DNA from: Caulochytrium protostelioides
Taxonomy: Eukaryota > Chytridiomycota > Caulochytriomycetes > Caulochytriales > Caulochytriaceae
Assembly: GCA_003615045.1 (NCBI GenBank)
Contig: ML014170.1
Span: 37,040-101,039, forward strand
Length of the DNA: 64,000 bases
Direction of reading: 5' to 3'
Position numbers and translations under genes: made by a program. Below the pieces are notes generated by a model. It had not been told where the DNA came from. It saw only the letters and a list, made by a program, of their open reading frames with translations, and did not search any database. This document shows, piece by piece, positions 57,513-64,000 of this stretch. How positions within the stretch are numbered: position 1 is the stretch's first letter; each line of letters begins with the position of its first letter.

Positions 57513-59398
57513 CGCCGCCGCCGCCGGGGCCACCGCCGCCGCCTGGTGCGCCGCCGCCGCCGCCCGCGCCCGGCGGCGCGCCGGCGGCGCCCGCCGGGGT
57601 CCCGGGCCTGCCGAACAAGCCGAAGCTGCAGGTGCCGGTCAAAATGAAGGGCCTGCAATGGAACAAGCTGCCGACGACGATGGTGGGCACGACGCTGTGG
57701 AAAGGCTTCACGGCGGACGACGAAGAGCGGCTGCGCAAGACGACGCTGGATGTCGCGGAGCTGCAGAACCTGTTCGGGGTCAAGGACAAGCCGCCCGCGC
57801 CGAGCGAGAAGGCATCGCCGTCGCCGTCGCCGCTGAGTCCGGCGACGTCGGGCGCGAACCTCGCGTCGAGCAAGACGGCCGAGAAAGTCACGCTGCTGGA
57901 CGGCAAGCGTCAGCAGAATGTCTCGATCGCGCTGGGCCGCGTGAAGCATGCGTTCAAGGACCTGCAGACGGCCCTGATGCAGATGGACACGCGGATCATG
58001 ACTGAGAGCCTGGTGAAGCAGTTCATGAATATGGTCCCCACCGCGGAAGAAATCGCGCTGCTGTCCGAATACATCGGCACCTCAGACGCGAAGGTCAACG
58101 AGCTCGGCAAGGCCGAACAGTTCCTGTGGGCGATGAGTCAGGTGCCTCACTACGAGAAACGCTTGTCGGTGTTGTACTTTATCCAGAAGTATGATGAGCG
58201 CGCGGCCGATGCGCGGTACAGCATCGAGCCGCTCCACGAGGCCGCGAGCCAGCTTTTCGAGAACGCCGCCATCCAGGAACTGCTGCGCCTCATCCTCGCG
58301 ATCGGCAACTACATCAATGCCGGCAGCTTCCGCGAGGGGGCGTACGGATTCACGCTGGAGACTCTCGGGAGACTCATGGACACCAAGACCGCCCAGGGCA
58401 AGCAAACCCTGCTGCACTACGTGGTGAGCCTCGCGGAGCGGAAAGCGCCGTCGCTGCTGGAGCTTCCGACGGCGTTCGCGTCGTTGGACAAGGTCGTCAA
58501 GATTTCGCTCAACCAGATCACCGCTGACATGGGCGAGCTCTACAAAGGCATGAGCGAGCTAGAGGCCGAGCTGAAGCAGCGCGACGGCGAAAATAAGACG
58601 AAGGGCGACCAGTACGTGACCGTGATCCGTGAGTTTGTGGCGCAGCACAAGGCGGACTTTGAGAACCTCAAGATCAAGAAGACCGAGATGGAGGCGCTGT
58701 ACCGCAAAACCGTCGCATACTACGGCGAGGACCCCAAGACGACCTCGACTGAGCAGTTCTTCGGGCTCTTCCAGCAGTTCTTTGCCAACATGGCGCGCTG
58801 CAAGCGCGAGAACGATGCCGCCGCCGAGGCCGAGCGCAAGGCCGAAGAGCGCGCGAAACGCTCCCCGCTCGCCGCTGCCGCCGCGGGCGCCGCCGCCGGC
58901 GCCAAGGCTCCGGGCATGTTTGCCTCCGAGCGCAAGGGCGTCATGGACGACCTCGTCTCCAGCATCAAGACCGGCGACGCCTTCCGCAGCATGACCAAGC
59001 ACCGCACGCGGCAAGCCACCATCTCGCGCCCGGCGCCGCCGCCGCCGCCCGCGTCGGCATCAGCATCTGCATCTGCACCTGCACCGGCGTCGGCGTCGGC
59101 CACATCCGCCGCAGCAGGAGCCGCGTCGCGGAGCGGTCCGCTCGGCGGCGTACAGCAAGCCCGGCCCGTGCCGCCCCTGCGCACGACCGGCGTCAAAGTG
59201 ATGCCCGCGGTTCCTGCGCTGTCGCCGACCTCGCCGACCTCGCCGACCTCGTCGCTGGCCGAGGGCCGGATAGGCACGACGCCGCTGACGTCGCCGACGG
59301 TCGCGAGCTCGCCGACGGCCACGGCGCCGCCGATGGCGCTACCGGTGCTGCATCGCGCGCCGCCGCCGCCGCCGCCGCCTAAGCCGGCCGCCAAGTAG
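55391..59398 (+). CDS. Diaphanous-related formin (GBD/FH3-FH1-FH2-DAD)
   Basis: Formins nucleate and elongate unbranched actin filaments for polarity and cytokinesis, and are switched on by Rho GTPases. The ATG at 55391 gives 1335 residues; the open frame begins at a GTG 17 codons earlier. Order: GBD/FH3 about 60-470 (IEAQFDAFLEAMALPEPKAK; LYAVRCLKAVMNNTVGLQTV), a coiled coil near 540-560, FH1 about 625-735 with many polyproline runs for profilin-actin, and FH2 about 750-1125 (MKGLQWNKLPTTMVGTTLWK; LLRLILAIGNYINAGSFREG AYGF). A DAD follows at about 1183-1208 (MDDLVSSIKTGDAFR, then a basic KHRTR), the segment that folds back on FH3. All elements needed for autoinhibition and Rho release are present. 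Ile of the actin-binding knob is conserved in context but not aligned here. Confidence 0.94.
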
Positions 59399-59568
59399 CC
59401 ACGCTTGGACGGTTCATGGGCTCCGCGCCTTCATTCCATTTCCCGATCATTTACGGCTGCTTGCTGATCATCTCGAACTGAGCATCGACGCTCGACTACC
59501 CAGCCGTCATTCGATTGAAAATGGGTGATCTTTATATATCGACGATTTATGTTTTTTTATCCTGCAGG

Positions 59569-60489
59569 TTAGAGTTTGGATGCGGGCGCGTGGCCGAGAT
59601 CGATGCGCACGGGCAAGCGCGGCGGCGTGCGTTTCTCAGGCACAAAGAAGTCGGGCAGGATCTGGTCTTCGGGGACGCTGGGGTCGTGCTGGTAGCGCTT
59701 GAAGCAGCGGACGCCGTTGGCGCGGAGCAGATCCTCGTCGATGACGAACTGGCCCGTGAAGCCGCGGCTGGGCTGGCACAGCATGGTATACGCGGCGTCG
59801 GCCATGATCGCGGGCGTGCGCAGCCGTGCGGCGTCGCTGGCGGCGGCCATGGACCCGGCGACGACGTTGGAGACAGCCGCCGTGCTGATCACCGTCTTGG
59901 GCCACAGACAGTTTACGGCGATCCCGTCGTCGGCGAGCTCACCGGCGAGCCCGAGCGCGACGATGCTCATGTTGTACTTGGCCATCGAATACGCGACGTG
60001 GGGGGCGAACCACGCGGGGTTGAGGTCCAGCGGCGGGCTAAGCATGAGGATGTGGGGGTTGCGGCCCTGCGCCGCGGAGCGGCGGAGGTGTGGCAGCGCC
60101 AGCTTGGACGTGAGCCACGTACCGCGGCCGTTGATGGCGTGCATGAGATCGTACCGCTTCACGGGCAGCTCGGTTGTGTTCTGGAGGGCGATCGCGGAAG
60201 CGTTGTTGACGACGATGTCGATGCCGCCGAAGCGCGCGACGGTGGCAGCGATCGCCGCCGCGACGGCCTCCTCGCTGCGGATGTCGCACACGAGCGGCAG
60301 CGCGCGGCCGCCGGCCTGCTCGATCTCAGCAGCCGCCGTGTAGATGGTGCCCGGCAGCTTCGGCGTGGGCTCGGTCGTCTTGGCCGCAATCGCCACGTTC
60401 GCGCCCTCGCGAGCTGCCCGGAGGCCGATGGCGAGGCCGATGCCACGGGACGCGCCCGTGATAAACAGCGTCTTGCCACGGAGCGACAT
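59569..60489 (-). CDS. HSDL2-like short-chain dehydrogenase with peroxisomal SKL terminus
   Basis: This is an NAD(P)-dependent short-chain dehydrogenase closest to the N-terminal half of HSDL2, a peroxisomal/mitochondrial enzyme of fatty-acid metabolism whose substrate is not settled. The ATG at 60489 gives 306 residues; the frame upstream to 60636 has no protein-like character. Motifs: cofactor-binding TGASRGIG (11-18), NNASAI, the HSDL2-type LSPPLDLNP, and catalytic YSMAK with Tyr167 and Lys171. The C-terminus is Ala-Ser-Lys-Leu, a perfect PTS1, so a peroxisomal place is likely. The SCP2 sterol-carrier domain that follows in animal HSDL2 is absent, and the stop comes directly after SKL. The gene converges on the formin (170 bp between stops). 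Confidence 0.9.
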   Translation of the reverse strand: MSLRGKTLFITGASRGIGLAIGLRAAREGANVAIAAKTTEPTPKLPGTIYTAAAEIEQAGGRALPLVCDIRSEEAVAAAIAATVARFGGIDIVVNNASAIALQNTTELPVKRYDLMHAINGRGTWLTSKLALPHLRRSAAQGRNPHILMLSPPLDLNPAWFAPHVAYSMAKYNMSIVALGLAGELADDGIAVNCLWPKTVISTAAVSNVVAGSMAAASDAARLRTPAIMADAAYTMLCQPSRGFTGQFVIDEDLLRANGVRCFKRYQHDPSVPEDQILPDFFVPEKRTPPRLPVRIDLGHAPASKL

Positions 60490-61432
60490 CGGGCCGGCCC
60501 TGGGGCTCGTGCGAGGTGGAATGCGCGGACGGCGTCGGTCACACGACGAGGGGGCGCTGCAGGGCCGGGACAATCGGAGACGATCCGATGAGGATCGAGG
60601 CAATGGCGCCGACGATCCAAACTGGCGAGCGGTCACGTTCGCGAGAGAGGTATATGTTCCGTATACGGTCAGATCAAGCCTGAGATGGGGGCAACAACGA
60701 AAGTGAAAATGAAGATCAGGATCGGGAAAGAGCGGTTCTCATGACCGACCTTCGGAAGAGGGGGTGGCGGCAGGGGTCCACGTGTGTCGCACGAGCCGTC
60801 CTCTGGGCGCCTCTTGGCCCACCCATGAAGGCGATCTCCAGCAAACCGCCAAAGGGCTCGCACTGCTGCGAGACCTCCCGCGATCAACGGCGGCCGCGAT
60901 CGCGGCCGCAGCTGCGCCAGCAGCCCTGAGCCGGGGCTCATCCGAACGGGCGAGACCGCCGCGCGAGGCCATCCTGCGGCGGGCCATCGGCGGCGATGGA
61001 GACGTCGTGGCCCAACCGTGGTGGCCATGCGAGCACGTTCGCATGCGTCCGCATCGCCGTCCAGCGGAATCTCCCAGCTAGACCTCCCCCGAGCCTCGGC
61101 GCCCATCCCCTCCAGCATGTCCGCGATTCACGCGACTGCCGGGCAGGGGACGTCCGTCTGCGCCCTGGGCAGCTGGGGCCGTCTCCTTTGCCTCCTCTTC
61201 CGCTCTTCCTTTGGGCCCGCATTGGCGCCCGCGACGTGCATGGCTTGTTATGAAGGGTCGCCCACGGCCATGGCCAGACCTGCAGGTATGCAGGTATGCA
61301 GGTATGCATGTCGTCATGGCGCACACAAGCCACCGACCGCGTCGCCTTGCATGGCGTCGCGAGGCCCTGGGTTGCAGTCGCTAACAGAAATTTAGTTTCG
61401 ATCATCGTACAACAAGAGTTGAGATGGCGACA
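60490..61432. other. Intergenic: upstream of the SDR, downstream of the amidotransferase
   Basis: Both flanking genes are on the minus strand. I see no gene; a plus frame at 60764-61081 is open but has no motif. An 8-bp repeat (CAGGTATG, three to four copies) lies at about 61284-61307. Confidence 0.5.
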
Positions 61433-62379
61433 TCATGCCGTTGGGATGGGCTTAACGACCGCCGGTGCATGCGACCATGACTCGGAGGAGAACGTGCCGT
61501 GCTGAGCGAAGTGGAGGAGCTGGGCGCCCCACCACAGCGCATCGCCCTCGCCGCGCAGCGGACTGAACGCGACCGGGTGGTCGCCCATCGCGTGCTCATT
61601 CATCCACGCGATCATCTCCTCGTTGAAAGCCGCGTGGAACTCGGGGTGGCACTGGCTCGTCAGCAGCCGGCCGGGCATGTAGAACCCCTGCACGGCGCAG
61701 CGGTCGCTCGCGCCCAGCACCGCGCATTCAGGAGGCACTGTGAGCACCGCCTCGCCGTGGGCTTGTTGGATCCACTAGGAACCTCGTATCCACATGACCA
61801 TCCATCATACAAAGGCATACCCGTGAGCAGAGGCTTCATGAAAAAGACGGAACAGGTCACCATGTGGCATTTGTCCAGCGGGCCACGTGGTTTGCGACGG
61901 GGGCAGGGCCCCTGGCACCAGGAACAGCGAGAACTTACCATCGTGCGGCGCCCCGTCATGGCGGCGACCGCCGGGGCCAGGGTGATCTCGGTGAGCCCGG
62001 CCTCCCAGCCCTGAGGGTTGTCGCCGACGGCTCCGCCGAGGGCGACGGCGAGGAGCTGCGAGCCGAAGCAGATGCCGATGAGGCGGGTGCTCTGCTCGGC
62101 ATGGACGCGCTGCACGAAGTGGCGCAGCGCCACCACCCACGGCAGGTCGTCGGCGGCCGCGGACCACCGGCTGCCAGTGATCACGAGCGCATCGAAATCA
62201 CCCGGCGTCGCGGGCAGCTCGCCGTGCTCGGCGTCGAGTGCCGTGATGGCCACGGGGAGGTCCGGTCGCGCGAGCCGGAACAGCCGCGCGAACAGGTCGT
62301 CGTACGTGCCATACTTGGCCACGAGCTCGTCGGTCTCGCGGTCACAGACCAGAACGCCGATGCGCAACGTCGGATGCAT
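61433..62379 (-). CDS. Class I glutamine amidotransferase-like protein, two exons
   Basis: This stand-alone GATase1-fold protein is similar to the GMP-synthase-like amidotransferases of fungi (yeast YLR126C type). It probably hydrolyses glutamine or a gamma-glutamyl compound. Exon 1 is 62379-61939 and exon 2 61774-61433; the 164-nt intron (GTAAGT...CTAG) is phase 0. The product is 260 residues. The triad is intact: Cys104 in GICFGSQLLA, and His190 with Glu192 in SQCHPEFH, with the second half restored only by splicing (WIQQAHGEAVLTVPPECAVL). Without the splice, the frame reads into a Cys/Arg-rich nonsense tail, which supports the intron. The acceptor substrate cannot be told from sequence. 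Confidence 0.88.
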
Positions 62380-63067
62380 GTTTCTTGCTGCCGAGGGACG
62401 GCGGGACGGTGGGTGGAGGAAGACAGATCGGCACAGACCGGTTCAGCCGCCGCGGAGGGCTAAGGAAAGCAGATGCAGACGGACCAGCGGTGGAGCCACC
62501 GTGCCAACGATGACGAACCAATGATCCACGCTCTGATCCAGCAATCGAACACACGTCTACATGGCATGCATACGGTGCGATCACCGGCGCCGTCAGAACG
62601 AGGTCCATCGCCGCTCGGCATCCCGGCCATGCCCACTTCATTTCGTCATCCAGCTGGACTCCGGCATGCCATGTCCAAGTGGTGAAGGGCGCATGGCCGC
62701 TGGGTGCCGACTGGAGCATCCGCCTTTCGCTTCGTGGGGTTGCGGCCAGCTGCTATTCATAGCCGGTGCGCCACGGCCGAACGCATCGAAACGCCGATCG
62801 AACACTCGAACCAACCGCCACCACCCGGGAAGCTTCCGGCGAGACGAGAACGCTCGCCGGGTATCGGCGAGACCAGACAACAGCGCCATTAGGGACCGCG
62901 ATCGGAGCCGGCGATGTCCTCCGGCGGCCGTCGCCCGCCACCGCCGTCGTGTGAACCCAAGGGGAAGGCGGACATCACGGGGGAAGGCGGCCACGAGGGC
63001 CCCTGACCCGCGGCAGCGCTGCGCCACGCGCCTGACGCCACAGGACGCCACACAGCGCCACACAACG
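62380..63067. other. Intergenic: upstream of the amidotransferase
   Basis: This is a promoter region for the minus-strand amidotransferase. No gene is supported on either strand. A cluster of CGCCACA-type short direct repeats begins near 63010 and runs into the NAT9-like remnant. Confidence 0.45.
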
Positions 63068-63656
63068 CCACACGATCACGTGGGCACGGCGGTCGCGATG
63101 GATCGACCCGCACCGGCAAGCCGACGGCCTCCGAGCCGCTCTCGCCCGATGCCGAGGACGCCATGCAGCAGACCTCGGCCGAGGACGCCGACCAATGCGC
63201 ATGTATCCTGCATACGTCCCATGTCCAACCCTCCAGCCGAATGTCTCCACCACCAAGGCCGCTCTTGACGGTCTTGACTCACGCACGCCATGTTTCCTGA
63301 ACGGGTGGCCGGCCTCTCACGGGACATTGGTGGATAGCCATGGTGGGCGCGGGAGGTCAATCTGTTTTTTGCGTGACGAGCCCCTGCAATGAGGACGGCG
63401 ATCCAACGGGGGTGACGGTGCGCGTCGCCGAGATGGAGATTAAGACCGCCGAGCCCGACGCGCGGCGCCGCGGAATCGGGCCCGAAGCTGTGTACCTCGT
63501 GCTCGGCTATGGCACGCGGCCTCGATCACGCTCTTCGCCTCGCTCGGCTTCCAGGAAGTCGGCCGGTCCGCCATCCTTGCGGAAGTCACGCGGCGCGTCG
63601 TGCTGCCCGGCGATCCGGAAGCAGCCACTGCGATGGAAGATGGCCGTGATCTGTAG
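63068..63656 (+). pseudogene. Decayed NAT9-like GNAT N-acetyltransferase
   Basis: Pieces of NAT9 (a GNAT acetyltransferase linked to microtubule stability in animals) appear in the right order but in different frames. They are: HDHVGT then WIDPHRQA (63071-63122), TASEPLSPDAEDAMQQTSAE followed by DADQC (63124-63198), MVG and VNLF (63340-63367), EMEIKTAEPDARRRGIGPEA then VYLVLGYG (63430-63513), and ASITLFASLGFQEVGRSAIL then AEVTRRVVLPGD, ending at TAG 63654-63656. Frame changes occur near 63122, 63350-63390 and 63514. At 63514 about 16 residues of the GNAT core (between YG and SI.LF) are missing, which an intron cannot explain. The N-terminal ~20 residues are not found. It is either a real pseudogene or a gene broken by assembly indels; the missing block favours the former. 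Confidence 0.6.
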
Positions 63657-63909
63657 CGTCGCCAGCCTAATCAAGATGTCAAGCCAGTTCATCTGGATGT
63701 GTCTGAGACCCAGAGATGACCCGCCAGCTCGCCACATCCTGATGGCATCATTGCCTAACACCTGAAACACTACCCCAAACAAGATCACGGGCTCATCACT
63801 GATGATCACAAGTTGCGTCGAAGCAAGAGGTCTGTCGTTGAGATTTAAGAAGAAAGGAAGCACGAGCATCCGTGCAACACGCCGCGCCATGCGATAAGAA
63901 GATGGATGT
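63657..63909. other. AT-richer 3' flank
   Basis: A less GC-rich stretch between the NAT9 remnant and the stop of the gene entering from the right. Nothing coding is supported; a minus frame at 63507-63935 has no motif. Confidence 0.45.
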
Positions 63910-64000
63910 TTACATAACGCTGCACTTGGCGCCATCGGCGGCGGTCCAGAGGCAGTCGGCGTCGTAGAAGTACTGCGTGTTGCCGACGGTGCCAGCCTTG
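63910..64000 (-). CDS. C-terminal end of a gene entering from the right edge
   Basis: The minus frame open at the right edge gives 29 residues ending NTQYFYDADCLWTAADGAKC-SVM and a TAA at 63910-63912. The Cys, Trp and Tyr content and low Arg suggest real coding sequence, perhaps of a secreted protein, but this is too short to assign. Confidence 0.45.
   Translation of the reverse strand, partial: KAGTVGNTQYFYDADCLWTAADGAKCSVM

Noticed and set aside
61660-61938. Read-through of amidotransferase exon 1 (Cys-rich tail)
   Set aside because: It is intron plus out-of-frame exon 2; the GTAAGT...CTAG splice restores the conserved His/Glu half in phase.

Overview
This is nuclear DNA from a eukaryote, most probably an early-diverging (zoosporic) fungus. 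The window is very GC-rich. Genes lie on both strands about 3 kb apart. Most are long single exons, and a few are split by 122-178 nt introns with GTAAGT-type donors. There are no operons or Shine-Dalgarno sites. The proteins are alanine/proline-rich with long low-complexity tails. A copper-radical (glyoxal) oxidase, an Fcf2 protein and a Cmr2/DIP2-type protein point to fungi. An AP-4 sigma subunit, missing from yeasts, points to a basal lineage (chytrid or blastocladiomycete grade). I cannot name the species.

Layout, left to right: the 5' part of a TVP38/TMEM64 membrane protein (-, runs off the left edge); ARP8 of the INO80 remodeller (-); glyoxal oxidase (+); a giant DIP2-like double adenylation protein (-); exosome cap RRP40 (+); tRNA dimethylallyltransferase MOD5/TRIT1 (-); tri-snRNP SART1/Snu66 (-); BCH-RhoGAP (+); a three-exon protein of unknown family made of two tandem copies of one module (-); a four-exon AP-4 sigma subunit (+); a Dicer with no helicase (-); an RWD protein of the GIR2/RWDD1 type (+); a retropepsin-like protein without its catalytic Asp (-); Fcf2 (+); a large F-box protein (+); a small unrecognised ORF (-); a large unrecognised protein (+); a diaphanous-type formin (+); a peroxisomal HSDL2-like SDR (-); a two-exon class I glutamine amidotransferase (-); a decayed NAT9-like acetyltransferase (+); and the last codons of a gene entering from the right (-).

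Neighbouring genes do not form one pathway. Several act on RNA (RRP40, MOD5, SART1, Dicer, Fcf2) and two belong to Rho/actin control (RhoGAP, formin), which is normal background for a eukaryotic chromosome arm. Some gene pairs are divergent and share a 0.6-1.6 kb upstream region (ARP8/glyoxal oxidase, DIP2/RRP40, SART1/RhoGAP, Dicer/RWD). Convergent pairs are tightly packed: 51 bp between AP-4 sigma and Dicer, 87 bp between RRP40 and MOD5, and 126 bp between RhoGAP and the two-module gene.

The most interesting items are the two-module protein, whose three exons join in phase into one 705-residue frame; the Giardia-like Dicer layout with a perfect hairpin just upstream of its start; the retropepsin-like protein that has lost its active site; and the NAT9 remnant. 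Starts were chosen at true ATG codons; where an open frame reaches further upstream this is stated.
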